Source of the DNA: Polaribacter cellanae
Lineage (GTDB): Bacteria > Bacteroidota > Bacteroidia > Flavobacteriales > Flavobacteriaceae
DNA length: 64,000 nt
Direction: 5' to 3'
Assembly (NCBI RefSeq): GCF_017569185.1
Contig: NZ_CP071869.1
Span: 1,161,001-1,225,000, forward strand
The notes under the pieces were generated by a model that saw only the letters and a program-made list of their open reading frames with translations, was not told the origin of the DNA and did no database searches. Numbering within the stretch: the first letter of the stretch is position 1; every line of letters starts with the position of its first letter. Shown here piece by piece: positions 17,748 through 27,537 of the stretch. The position numbers were made by a program, and so were the translations under genes.

Positions 17748-20700
17748 TTAATGGAGTTTATATTTCTTTAAAAACGCTTGTAAATCGGTATTTTTAGATT
17801 CTGTTTTAAATGCTTTGGGTGTTTTACCGAAATTTTCTTTAAAGCATTTTGTAAAATATCTAGAATCTTTATAACCAACCATATAGGCGGCTTCAGAAAC
17901 ATTATAACCACTTTCTACGATTAATAAGGCTCCTTTTTTTAAACGTCTAGATCTTACAAATTCGACCAATGTTTTTCCTGTAATATCTATACATTTTCTA
18001 TAAATTACAGAATAACTCATATTTAATGTTCTAGATAACTCGTCTAATTTAAAGTCAGGGTTTTCTATATTCTTATCTAACTCTTTTACTAAACTCTGTA
18101 AAAACTGGGCATCTTTAGAAGGTATTTCATTTTTTTCTTGAGTACTAATTACATCTAATTTGTATCTAGAGATTACTTGTTGTTGAGATTCTAAAATATT
18201 GTGAATTTTAAGAGTTAGTTCGTAGAAATTAAAGGGTTTTCTTAAAAACTCAATGGCTCCAGATTCTAAGCCTTCGATTTTTATAGAGGTTGAGTTTTTT
18301 GCGGTTAAGAAAATTATAGGAATATGAGATGTCGATTTCTTTTTCTTTAAAATCGAACACATTTCTACTCCATCCATAATTGGCATCATTATATCGCTAA
18401 TTATTAAATCTGGCTTCTTTTTCTCTGCAAGTTCAACTCCTTGTTTTCCGTTTTCTGCAATAAATAAGTTATAGCTTTCTGTAAGGATATCTTTTAGAAA
18501 AATTTGCATTTCTACATTATCTTCCACAATTAATAAGGTAAATTTTTTATCTCCTTCCTTTATGTTTTTTTTAATTAAATCTTTATTTAACAAATCGAAA
18601 TCATTATCGGAAGATTCTGATAATAAGTTGTTCTTATCTAAATTTACTTTTTCTTCTGGAGTAAAAACATTTTCGTCCATAGAAAGAGAAATACTAAATT
18701 TTGTTCCTTCTTTTGAAGATGATTTTACCTTTATTTTTCCATGATGAATATTAATTAACTCTTTGGTTAATGCCAATCCAATTCCTGTTCCTTTTCTACT
18801 TTTACCTAAATCTGATTGATAGAATAATTTAAAAATATCTTTTAAATCTTTTTCTGGAATACCTGGTCCAGAATCTGATATCGAAATTTTAATTGTTTTC
18901 TTATGTTCTTCTACAAAGACCTTTATTGTTCCTTCTGGTGGTGTAAATTTAAAAGCATTGGATAATAAGTTATACAAGACATGCTCTATTTTATCTAAAT
19001 CGTACCAAACAAATATTTTTTTATTGGGATAATCTTGAATAAAATCGATGTTTTTAAACCTTGCTTGTTCAGAAAAAGATAACGATATTTTTTTTAAATG
19101 TGCTATCAAATCATTTTCTGATGCATACACCCTTAACCTACCCAGTTCTTTATTTCTGATAGCCATTAATTCTGTGGCTATTCTAGAAAGCCTGTTTGCA
19201 TTGTTACTAATTATTTGCAATCGTTGTTTTAAGAGGGTATTTCCATTAGAATCGGCTCTTTTTAACATGTCTGCAATTGGTCCCAAGATTAAGGTTAAAG
19301 GAGTTTGAATTTCATGAGACATTTTTGCAAAAAAATTCATTTTAACGGCGTAAATTTCTTTTTCTTGATTGTTATGTAATGTTTCTTCGATTAATCTTTT
19401 TTTTAATCGAAACCACAAAAAAATACCATATATAACAAAGAGAAGAAGAAAGGCATATATAAAATACGCCAATGTCGATTTCCACCAATATGGTCTTATT
19501 ATTAGATTTATTTCTTTTGTTTCGATATCCCAAATTCCTTTTTTAGAACCTGCTTTTACTTTAAAAGTATAATTTCCAGAAGGAATATTTGTATAGGTCG
19601 CAATTCTATCTTTTTTTGATAAAATCCAATCTTTATCAAAACCTTCTAACTTATAAGCGTAATAATAATTGGGGTTTGTAATGTTTTCTATCGCAGAAAA
19701 TTGAAAAGAGAAAGAAGATTGATTGGCTGTTAAATCTAAGCTTTCTAGATTTTCTAATCCGTTTTTTAATTGGTTATTTATAATCTCATTGGCTGGTTTA
19801 TTTAAGATCTCTAGATAATTAATAAAAAGTTTGGCTTTTGAAATACCTTTATTTAGCTTTTCAGGTAAAAAAGCATTTACTCCATGTTCTCCTCCAAAAT
19901 AAATATAACCTTCACTGTCTTTAAAAACACTTCTTTTATTGTAACTATCTCCATGTAATCCATCAGATTGATAAAAAGATTCGATAATATCTTCTTTAAA
20001 ATTATATTTGTGAATTCCTTTTTTAGTTCCTAACCATAGTTTATTTTCTCCATCTGGAATTGCAGAAAATATTACCAAATCTTTTAAGTTTTCTACATTT
20101 TCGTAAGAGGCAAAAGTATTTGTTTCGATATTATAATTAAAAAGACCTCCTGGGTACAACACCAACCACAAAGAATTATCGTTTCCTAAAGTTAAAGATT
20201 TAATGTTAATCTTTTTTAAATTTTCTTGTATCTTATTATTAAACAGAATTTGCTTAAAATAAGAATCTTTAAATATTTTAGTTTCATTAAATTTAAATAA
20301 ACCACCACTGTTTACTACAACAAAAATATCTCCATTTTTATCTTCAACTATTCCATGAGAATACATTCCTTTTAGACCATGACTATTATAATCGAAAGTG
20401 GCCAGCAATTCTTTTTCTTCTGAAAATATATTAAATGAAGTTTCAGAAGTACTCCAAATTCTATTTTTAGAATCCTTAAATAAGAATCTTATCTCTTCAT
20501 TATTTTTCCCAGATTCATTTGGTGTGCTTACTTTAGAAAAACCCCCGTCTTTAAAAACCCAGAGCCCGTTTAAATAAGATGCCAACCATATTTGCCCTTT
20601 TGGATTTTCTTCTATACTTTGAATATATCTTGCTTTAAAGAACCTTTTCCCTTTTTCATTAATACTGTAATGGATATTCTCATTATTTTTTAAAATTCTA

Positions 20701-21845
20701 TTCAAACCTTCTCCATCTGTACCTAACCATATAGATTTATCCGAAGATTTAAAAATAGAAAGAACAGAGGTTGGTGTATTATTTTTTAAACCATGGTAGT
20801 ATTTTATATTATTATTTGGTTTCGTTAAAATATTTATCAGACCAGTCTTGTCAAGAAAATACAAATTTCCATTTCTATCTTGAGAAATAGATGTTATAGA
20901 GTTATTACTAATAGAAAATCTATTGTTTTTTTGATGCTTAAAGAGTGTTAATTTACCAGTTTCTACATTAATTTTATATAAACCATCTCCATCTGTACCT
21001 ATCCAAATAAATCCATTTACATCATAAAAAAAAGAAATAATCATATTAAAGTTTTCATTTGAAATACTCTTAACAGGATTACTCTTATAACTTAGAAGAA
21101 ATTCTTTATATTTTTTTTCTTTACTGTTATATTTATAAACACTTCCATTATCGGAACTTATCCATAAATCTTTATTACCATCTATTGCTATTCTTAAATA
21201 TGAAGCCTCGAGAGTTGTAGGCAATTTTAATTGTTCTAGCTTATTTTTATCGATAGTATACTTGTAAACTTTCCCTGTGTTTGTCGAAACCCAAAAATTA
21301 TTATTATCGACAAATTCGATATTTGTAAGTTTAAATGCCAGTTTATTACTTGTTGGTAAACTCGTAATACTGTCTATCTTTTCTAAATTATAACTATATT
21401 TAAAAAGAGAGCCTTCTTCCGAACCAAACCAAACTTCATTATTATAAGGAGCAATAGTAGTAATTTCTATTTTTCTTTTACTAAATGCTACATCGTTATT
21501 ATTTTTTTTTATTTGATTTAAAGTATCTATTTTAATTAACTCTCCATTTAAAGAAGAGAGCCACATATTTTTTTTATCGTCTTTTTTAATTAATAATTTC
21601 TGATTCGATTTTTTGAAATTAGTAAAAATCGAATCGTATGAATTAAATAGATATTCGTAACCATTAAACTTGTAAATCCCCTCGTTAGAAGTAATCCATA
21701 AATACCCTAAATAATCTTCTTCAATTTTAGAATTTCCTTGAAAAATTTTATCTAACTTTTTAAAATTAACTGGTTCTTGGGAGTATGTAAGACTCGCAAA
21801 AAACAAAAAAAAAGTAACTAATATTTTTTTTAAAAAAAACTTCAT
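17748..21845 (-). CDS. Hybrid two-component system sensor-regulator (HTCS)
   Basis: This 1365-residue protein combines all parts of a two-component system. A signal peptide (residues 1-22) leads a periplasmic sensor of repeated Reg_prop beta-propeller motifs (DYLGYLWITSNEGIYKF, NLWISSDNGSVYKY), ending with a Y_Y_Y domain at about 715-775. A transmembrane helix near 790-815 is followed by a histidine kinase (KMSHEIQTPLTLIL, phosphorylated His), an ATPase domain (GTGIGLALTKEL), a receiver domain (DLIISDIMMPIMDG, phospho-Asp) and a C-terminal AraC helix-turn-helix. HTCS proteins sense glycan fragments and activate nearby SusC/SusD genes, so the locus starting at 22100 in the opposite direction is the expected target. 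Confidence 0.97.
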   Translation of the reverse strand: MKFFLKKILVTFFLFFASLTYSQEPVNFKKLDKIFQGNSKIEEDYLGYLWITSNEGIYKFNGYEYLFNSYDSIFTNFKKSNQKLLIKKDDKKNMWLSSLNGELIKIDTLNQIKKNNNDVAFSKRKIEITTIAPYNNEVWFGSEEGSLFKYSYNLEKIDSITSLPTSNKLAFKLTNIEFVDNNNFWVSTNTGKVYKYTIDKNKLEQLKLPTTLEASYLRIAIDGNKDLWISSDNGSVYKYNSKEKKYKEFLLSYKSNPVKSISNENFNMIISFFYDVNGFIWIGTDGDGLYKINVETGKLTLFKHQKNNRFSISNNSITSISQDRNGNLYFLDKTGLINILTKPNNNIKYYHGLKNNTPTSVLSIFKSSDKSIWLGTDGEGLNRILKNNENIHYSINEKGKRFFKARYIQSIEENPKGQIWLASYLNGLWVFKDGGFSKVSTPNESGKNNEEIRFLFKDSKNRIWSTSETSFNIFSEEKELLATFDYNSHGLKGMYSHGIVEDKNGDIFVVVNSGGLFKFNETKIFKDSYFKQILFNNKIQENLKKINIKSLTLGNDNSLWLVLYPGGLFNYNIETNTFASYENVENLKDLVIFSAIPDGENKLWLGTKKGIHKYNFKEDIIESFYQSDGLHGDSYNKRSVFKDSEGYIYFGGEHGVNAFLPEKLNKGISKAKLFINYLEILNKPANEIINNQLKNGLENLESLDLTANQSSFSFQFSAIENITNPNYYYAYKLEGFDKDWILSKKDRIATYTNIPSGNYTFKVKAGSKKGIWDIETKEINLIIRPYWWKSTLAYFIYAFLLLFVIYGIFLWFRLKKRLIEETLHNNQEKEIYAVKMNFFAKMSHEIQTPLTLILGPIADMLKRADSNGNTLLKQRLQIISNNANRLSRIATELMAIRNKELGRLRVYASENDLIAHLKKISLSFSEQARFKNIDFIQDYPNKKIFVWYDLDKIEHVLYNLLSNAFKFTPPEGTIKVFVEEHKKTIKISISDSGPGIPEKDLKDIFKLFYQSDLGKSRKGTGIGLALTKELINIHHGKIKVKSSSKEGTKFSISLSMDENVFTPEEKVNLDKNNLLSESSDNDFDLLNKDLIKKNIKEGDKKFTLLIVEDNVEMQIFLKDILTESYNLFIAENGKQGVELAEKKKPDLIISDIMMPIMDGVEMCSILKKKKSTSHIPIIFLTAKNSTSIKIEGLESGAIEFLRKPFNFYELTLKIHNILESQQQVISRYKLDVISTQEKNEIPSKDAQFLQSLVKELDKNIENPDFKLDELSRTLNMSYSVIYRKCIDITGKTLVEFVRSRRLKKGALLIVESGYNVSEAAYMVGYKDSRYFTKCFKENFGKTPKAFKTESKNTDLQAFLKKYKLH

Positions 21846-21944
21846 AGAGCAACATAAATTAAACGATAACTCTAATATAAATAATTAATAGATTCTTTCG
21901 ATTGTTTTTTTTTGAAAAAACCAGAAGACTGTTACAATTTAATC

Positions 21945-21962
21945 ATTTTACGTAGGTAAAAT
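21945..21962. promoter_or_regulatory. Candidate HTCS operator (dyad) upstream of SusC
   Basis: ATTTTAC-GTAG-GTAAAAT is a perfect 7 bp dyad with a 4 bp spacer in the 254 bp between the divergent HTCS and susC-like genes. A second ACCTAC is found at 22011-22016, inverted relative to GTAGGT at 21952-21957. AraC-type output domains often bind such spaced sites. There is no direct evidence for binding. Confidence 0.35.
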
Positions 21963-22099
21963 TGTTTTTTGTTTAATTTGAAGAAAATACATACTGGATT
22001 AGCAAAATAAACCTACTTAAAATTATGTTAAATCTTAACAACTTTGTAGAGTTAGTATTTTTTTAGGCACAAATCAACTAAACTCAAAACAATTAATTT

Positions 22100-25000
22100 A
22101 TGAAACAACATTTTCTTAAAAACTTGCTATTTGTTTTATTATTAATCACTTATACAGTAAGTGGTCAAACTAAAACAATATCAGGAAAAATTATAGATGA
22201 AAATGGAGAACCATTGCTGGGAGCCTCTATTCTAATCAAAAAATCCAAGAAAGGTACTTCTTCCGATTTTGACGGAAATTTTAAAATCAATGCAAAAGCA
22301 ACAGATATTCTTATAGTTACCTACATTGGCTACGATAAAAAAGAGGTTCTTATTTCTGGGAAAGATAGCCTTACCATTATCTTAAAACCTAGTGCAGAGG
22401 CTTTGGATGAAATTGTACTTATTGGTTATCAAAAAGTTCGAAAAAAAGATGTTACAGGTGCTGTAACGAGCATTAGCGCCAAACAAATTGAAGATATACC
22501 AGTAGTAACAGTTTCTTCTTTAATAGCAACCCAATCTACAGGCGTACAAAATATTACTATGAGTGGTGCTCCTGGAGCAAGACAATCTTTAGTTATTCGT
22601 GGAAATACAAGTCTTTCTGGTCAGTTAGATGCAAACACAGCATTTAGCAACCCACTATATGTTATTGATGGTGTCCAGACTTCTCTAGAGGATTTGGCAG
22701 GGTATAATGTTTCTAATGTAGATTTTTTAGCTTCTTTAAACCCAAATGATATAGAAAGTATAGATATATTAAAAGATGCTTCTGCAGCAGCAATTTATGG
22801 TTCACGTGGAGCAAATGGGGTTATTATTATAACTACAAAAGGAGGTAAAGCGTTAGACAAGCCAGAGTTTTCTTTTTCTGCAGTTACAGGTGTATCTCCA
22901 AAACCGAATTTAGTACCTATGCTTTTGGGTGCTGCAGAAAGAAATGCTAAATGGAAAATGATTGATAGATGGTGGTTAACTAGAGAAGTACAGGGTAATG
23001 AGGTTCCAATGGTTCTTTCAGACAGTTTAAACCCAGCGTTTAACAATAATGTGGACTATCAAAAAATGTTTTACCAACCTGGTACCAATAAGCAGTATAA
23101 TTTAAGTGTTCGTGGAGGTAGTGAAAAATCTAACTACAGGTTTTCTTTGGGTTACTTAAACTCTGAAGGGGTTCTAAAAGGAACAGGCTTTAAACGTTAC
23201 AATTTATCCGCAAATACAAATTTTAAAGTAGGTTCTAAGTTTAGAAATCAATTTAGAATATTGGCATCTATTACAGATAACCAAACAGGGCAAGGAAACC
23301 CTTATGGAGGTTCATTTAACTTAAATGCTACCTTGCCTGTTAGTCCAACGAATTTAAATTCCTCCTTATTCGCCATTAGTGATAAAAAAAGAAAGTCTTT
23401 AACAGGAGAGTTAACAGATAAATTAAATACGGACAAGGAATTTAAATCTACCTTTTCTAACTTTGCTACTTTAGATCTTTTTGATGGTTTAACTTTAAAC
23501 TCGCAATTAACCTACGTTTATAGTAGTATTAAAAAGAACTTTTATGAACCTTCAACCATTAGAACAAATAAAGATGGTTTTGCAAGCTACACACTATACA
23601 ACCGTCAAAATTTATCTTCTGATTTGTATTTAAGTTATTTTAAAAACTTTGGAGGCAACCATGAAGTTTCAGCAATTTTAGGGAATAAAATAGATTATAA
23701 CCAGTACGAAGATTTAGGAACGTTTGCAGTAGGCTTTGGTAGTGATGCTATAAAAGTGATTAATAGTAGATACACAAAAGACGAAATTTCTGGATATTCA
23801 GATATTAATTCCAACGCTTTATTATCTTATTTTGCAAGAGCTACTTATAAATATAAAGAGAGATACATTTTTAGTGGAAACTTTAGTATCGATGGTTCTT
23901 CTAGATTTGGTACAGATGTTCGTTGGGCAAAATTCCCTTCTGCTTCTTTAGCTTGGATTTTTTCAGACGAGCCTTTTTTAAAACCAATTTTATCTGACTT
24001 TGTAGATTTTGCAAAATTAAAAGTTACTTGGGGGATTAACGGAAAACAATTTAGAGAAAATTTCTTACGATTTGGCGCCTATAATTTAGGATATGGGGGT
24101 GCAGCTTATTGGACCAATCAAATGAATGTTTCTTCTTATGCAGGTACAACAGGAGTAGTTCCAAACTATAATCAAATTGGAAATAAAAAACTATCCTGGG
24201 AAAATTCCGAACAATGGGATATTGGATTAGAATTAGACATGTTTAACAGGCGACTAAACTTTAGTTTCGATGCCTATCACAAACAAACAGATAAGTTATT
24301 GTTTGACGTATCCCTTCCTGGATATTCTGGTTACAATAGAGCAAAATCAAATATTGCAGGGGTATTAAATTATGGTTGGGAAGCTTTTCTTACTTATCAT
24401 ATTTTTCCAAGAACAAACGATCTACGCCTTTCCTTTGATATTGGTTTAAGTAGAAACGAAAATTATGTTACGAACTTACCAAATGGAAATAGAGATTACA
24501 TTGGAGAGTCTGGAGATTATGGTTATGTTGTGGGTAGACCGCTTAATTTATACAAGTTTTTTACAAACGATTATATTTTAGATGATTTAAATCAACTACC
24601 GGTAAACCCTTACACAGGAGAACCACTTGCAGGAAAATCTGCTTGGGCAAAGATACAGCCAGGATTTCCTATTTGGAAAGATTTAAACGGAGATTATATT
24701 TTAAATGAAACTCACGATTATCAATTATCAAGAGAATTCTCTCCAATTCCAGATATTCAAGGTTCTTTTAACATCAATTTAAAATACAAAGCTTGGTACT
24801 TACAAATGTACAGCCAATTCTCTTTTGGGGCAGATATTTTTAACTCCACTTTAAATAGTTATATGAATAGTTATGATAGAGGAGGAAATAGATGGGCAGA
24901 AAAAGGTTTGGCAGATTTAAGCGCACATACTTTCTGGGACAAACCAGGAGATGGTGCTGCTGGAGTTCGTTTCCCTGCATTGTATCCTGCTGTTGGAAGT

Positions 25001-25288
25001 TTAGGTGCTTTTTATAGATTTAGACCAAACCAATCTCTATGGATTGAAAGTGGAGATTATTGGAAAATAACAAATGCCTCTATTGGGTATACGTTTTCTG
25101 GAGAAAGTTGGATGAAAAACATTGGTTTAAACCGTTTACGTATTTATGGATCTGTATTAAACCCATATATGTGGCAACGTTCCAAAGCTGTTGTAGATGC
25201 TTCTTTGGTAAATGCTAAAGGGTATACTTTTGGAAATGGATACCCACAAGCAAGAACTTTTTCTATTGGTATTGATGCAAAATTTTAA
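22100..25288 (+). CDS. SusC-like TonB-dependent outer-membrane receptor
   Basis: The 1062-residue protein has a signal peptide ending near SGQT, a carboxypeptidase-regulatory-like domain (ISGKIIDENGEPLLGAS to DKKEVLI, about 27-100), a TonB plug domain (TGAVTSISAKQIEDIP, IDILKDASAAAIYGSRGANG) and a long C-terminal barrel ending in IDAKF. SusC proteins form the gated channel that imports oligosaccharides, covered by the SusD lid encoded next. A gap of 16 bp to the SusD start at 25305 indicates a single transcript. The divergent HTCS is the probable activator. The substrate is inferred from downstream enzymes to be a GalNAc-bearing sulfated glycan. Confidence 0.97.
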   Translation: MKQHFLKNLLFVLLLITYTVSGQTKTISGKIIDENGEPLLGASILIKKSKKGTSSDFDGNFKINAKATDILIVTYIGYDKKEVLISGKDSLTIILKPSAEALDEIVLIGYQKVRKKDVTGAVTSISAKQIEDIPVVTVSSLIATQSTGVQNITMSGAPGARQSLVIRGNTSLSGQLDANTAFSNPLYVIDGVQTSLEDLAGYNVSNVDFLASLNPNDIESIDILKDASAAAIYGSRGANGVIIITTKGGKALDKPEFSFSAVTGVSPKPNLVPMLLGAAERNAKWKMIDRWWLTREVQGNEVPMVLSDSLNPAFNNNVDYQKMFYQPGTNKQYNLSVRGGSEKSNYRFSLGYLNSEGVLKGTGFKRYNLSANTNFKVGSKFRNQFRILASITDNQTGQGNPYGGSFNLNATLPVSPTNLNSSLFAISDKKRKSLTGELTDKLNTDKEFKSTFSNFATLDLFDGLTLNSQLTYVYSSIKKNFYEPSTIRTNKDGFASYTLYNRQNLSSDLYLSYFKNFGGNHEVSAILGNKIDYNQYEDLGTFAVGFGSDAIKVINSRYTKDEISGYSDINSNALLSYFARATYKYKERYIFSGNFSIDGSSRFGTDVRWAKFPSASLAWIFSDEPFLKPILSDFVDFAKLKVTWGINGKQFRENFLRFGAYNLGYGGAAYWTNQMNVSSYAGTTGVVPNYNQIGNKKLSWENSEQWDIGLELDMFNRRLNFSFDAYHKQTDKLLFDVSLPGYSGYNRAKSNIAGVLNYGWEAFLTYHIFPRTNDLRLSFDIGLSRNENYVTNLPNGNRDYIGESGDYGYVVGRPLNLYKFFTNDYILDDLNQLPVNPYTGEPLAGKSAWAKIQPGFPIWKDLNGDYILNETHDYQLSREFSPIPDIQGSFNINLKYKAWYLQMYSQFSFGADIFNSTLNSYMNSYDRGGNRWAEKGLADLSAHTFWDKPGDGAAGVRFPALYPAVGSLGAFYRFRPNQSLWIESGDYWKITNASIGYTFSGESWMKNIGLNRLRIYGSVLNPYMWQRSKAVVDASLVNAKGYTFGNGYPQARTFSIGIDAKF

Positions 25289-25304
25289 ACTAAAAAAAAC
25301 AAAG

Positions 25305-26846
25305 ATGAAAAACATTAAAAAATATACAGTTCTTATAATGATCGTAGGTTTGTTTGCTACTTTTAGTTGCACAAGTATATTAGATCAAGAACCCGTAAAT
25401 ATTACACATCCAGATGTATTCTGGGACAGTCAACCAAACGCAGAGCAAGCATTAGCAGGCGCCTATGCAACGTTTAAAAATGCAATTACTAAAAACGCAA
25501 ATTTTATCTATTGGGGAGACCTTCCTGCGATGACTTTTATAAACAGTAGAGATTGGATTAGCAATTACATAGAAAACAGTGGAAATTATGTATTGCCTTA
25601 CAGAGGAGATACTAGAAATTGGAAAAATTTATATAGAGCTGCAAACTGGGCATTAACTATAGAAAAATACGTTTCTGAAATGCCAAATAACTTATTTACT
25701 TCTAAAAAAGAAAAAGATAGAATTATCGGAGAAGCCGCTTTTATTAGAGGACTTTCTTATTTTTGGATTGCACGTGTCTGGGGAGATGCTCCTATTGTAA
25801 ATGAATCTATAGAATCTTCAAATCAATTAATAAATAGCGACGGATTTGTACTAAGAATTCCAAGATCTAACGAATTAGAAGTATTAGACTTTGCTTTAGA
25901 AGCAACTAATAAAGCAATAAATTATTTAGATTATTCGTCACCAGGTTCTACAAACTGGGCTATAAAAGCAAATAAAGCAAGTGCAGAAGCATTGAAAGCA
26001 GACCTTACACTTTGGTATGCTGCTAGAGATAATGATAACCCAGAAATGTTAAAAACAGCTATTAATGCAGCAACAAACGTTATTAATAATAGTGGTGCAG
26101 TACTTATAGATTATGTAGCGGAAGGCAAAGAAGGTTTTGATAATATGTGTATTGGAGGGTCTAAAACAGCTTTGTTTGAAATTAATATGAATTCTAGCAT
26201 GAACGAATCTTTTCGTATTTCTAGCGGCGGAAATCATTACACTGGTTTAACTTTAAATTTTCCTATTTGGAAAAATAAAAATACAAGTACATCTCCAATA
26301 ATAGATCCAGATTTTTATGGAAAAAAAATGATGGCTAATGATCCTGACAGAACAAATGATATACGAAAAAAATTATTTTTCTATGATTACGAGAGTGATG
26401 AAAATTCTTTTCCATTAAAATATTCACACACCTCGCAAGACACAGATTCTAAAGATGCGTATGCACTATTTACAGAGTCAAATATTCTACTTTACAGAAT
26501 GGCAGATGTACACCTGATTAGAGCAGAAGCCTTTGCAAAATCTAACCAAGCTGCAAACGCAGTAGCAGATTTAAATTTAACAAGAAGTAAAGCAAATGTA
26601 CCTAACTATACAGGAAATATGGACAAAGAAAGCTTGATTAAAGCCATTTTTGAAGAACGTTCTATCGAATTTGTTATAGAAGGAAAATCGGCTTACGATC
26701 GTATTCGAATGAATTATTTCGAAGGTGTTCCTTGGATGACTCAAACTAGAATTGCCAAAAAAGGATATTTTTGGCCAATTTCTCCATCAATAATTTCCAA
26801 CAATCCTTCTATTGTTCAAACAGAATTTTGGAGAGGATCTTTATAA
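25305..26846 (+). CDS. SusD/RagB-like glycan-binding lipoprotein
   Basis: The start at 25305 (MKNIKKYTV) was chosen because it gives a lipoprotein signal with Cys at residue 22 (LFATFSCTS). The longer open frame from 25212 overlaps the SusC end and has no signal. SusD features are the early segment LDQEPVNITHPDVFWDS, the GEAAFIRGLSYFWIARVWGD helix and the C-terminal IKAIFEERSIEFVIEGKSAYD and FWPISPS. The protein sits on the cell surface as a lid over SusC and binds glycan. Length is 513 residues. It is followed by the FAS1 gene. Confidence 0.95.
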   Translation: MKNIKKYTVLIMIVGLFATFSCTSILDQEPVNITHPDVFWDSQPNAEQALAGAYATFKNAITKNANFIYWGDLPAMTFINSRDWISNYIENSGNYVLPYRGDTRNWKNLYRAANWALTIEKYVSEMPNNLFTSKKEKDRIIGEAAFIRGLSYFWIARVWGDAPIVNESIESSNQLINSDGFVLRIPRSNELEVLDFALEATNKAINYLDYSSPGSTNWAIKANKASAEALKADLTLWYAARDNDNPEMLKTAINAATNVINNSGAVLIDYVAEGKEGFDNMCIGGSKTALFEINMNSSMNESFRISSGGNHYTGLTLNFPIWKNKNTSTSPIIDPDFYGKKMMANDPDRTNDIRKKLFFYDYESDENSFPLKYSHTSQDTDSKDAYALFTESNILLYRMADVHLIRAEAFAKSNQAANAVADLNLTRSKANVPNYTGNMDKESLIKAIFEERSIEFVIEGKSAYDRIRMNYFEGVPWMTQTRIAKKGYFWPISPSIISNNPSIVQTEFWRGSL

Positions 26847-26884
26847 AAATGATGATGAAACAGTCAACAATAAAAAATAAAACA

Positions 26885-27526
26885 ATGAAAAATACATGGT
26901 TAATAGTAATTATACTTGTTTCGCTATACGCTTGTAATAGTGAAGAACAAATGATTGATGGTGGTTTAAGTAATGGAAATGTAAATCTAAGCACTTTCGA
27001 TTTTCTAAAGTCTCACAAACAATTAGATACGCTTGCAATTTTAATAGAAAAAGCAGGAATGAAAAATAAAGTAAATGAGCAAACAACTCTTTTTGCCGCC
27101 AACAATGCATCCATTAAAAGATATGTAAACGCTGTATTAGCAAAAATGAGACAAACAGATCCAGAAGCGACATTTACCGTAAACGATATTCATATAGATA
27201 CTTTAAAAAAATATATGGGAAGTTATATTTTTAATGGAAAAATAAAACGAGAAAATATGACAAAAGAAGGGAGTATATTAACCGCCTTTAATGGAGATGA
27301 AAGAAGAATTTCTTTAGAACCTGTTGAAAATTATACTAGTTATTTAGAAAGCTTTCCAGAATATGTTTATTATACTTATAAAGTAGGTAATGAGTGGAAT
27401 GATTGGGATGATGAGAATTCAGACGACGAAAGTGTTTTGGTTAGAACATCTAATATAACAACCATAAATGGTGTTGTTCACGTATTGCAGGGTACACATG
27501 TTTTATTCAACTATAAAAATAATTAA
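26885..27526 (+). CDS. FAS1 (fasciclin)-domain lipoprotein
   Basis: The start at 26885 gives a compact lipoprotein signal with Cys at residue 17 (VSLYACNS). In-frame ATGs at 26849, 26852 and 26855 are possible and would only lengthen the N-terminus. The rest resembles one fasciclin domain: LSTFDFLKSHKQLDTLAILIE, TTLFAANNASIKRYV and the end segment NGVVHVLQGTHVLF. Such lipoproteins are often found after SusD in Bacteroidota glycan loci, where they may help bind the substrate at the surface. There is an acidic stretch near the end (NDWDDENSDDES). The role here is unproven. Confidence 0.82.
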   Translation: MKNTWLIVIILVSLYACNSEEQMIDGGLSNGNVNLSTFDFLKSHKQLDTLAILIEKAGMKNKVNEQTTLFAANNASIKRYVNAVLAKMRQTDPEATFTVNDIHIDTLKKYMGSYIFNGKIKRENMTKEGSILTAFNGDERRISLEPVENYTSYLESFPEYVYYTYKVGNEWNDWDDENSDDESVLVRTSNITTINGVVHVLQGTHVLFNYKNN

Positions 27527-27537
27527 AATTTAAACGT

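Noticed and set aside
25212..25304. Extended N-terminus of SusD
   Set aside because: It overlaps the SusC end and hides the lipoprotein signal that begins at 25305.
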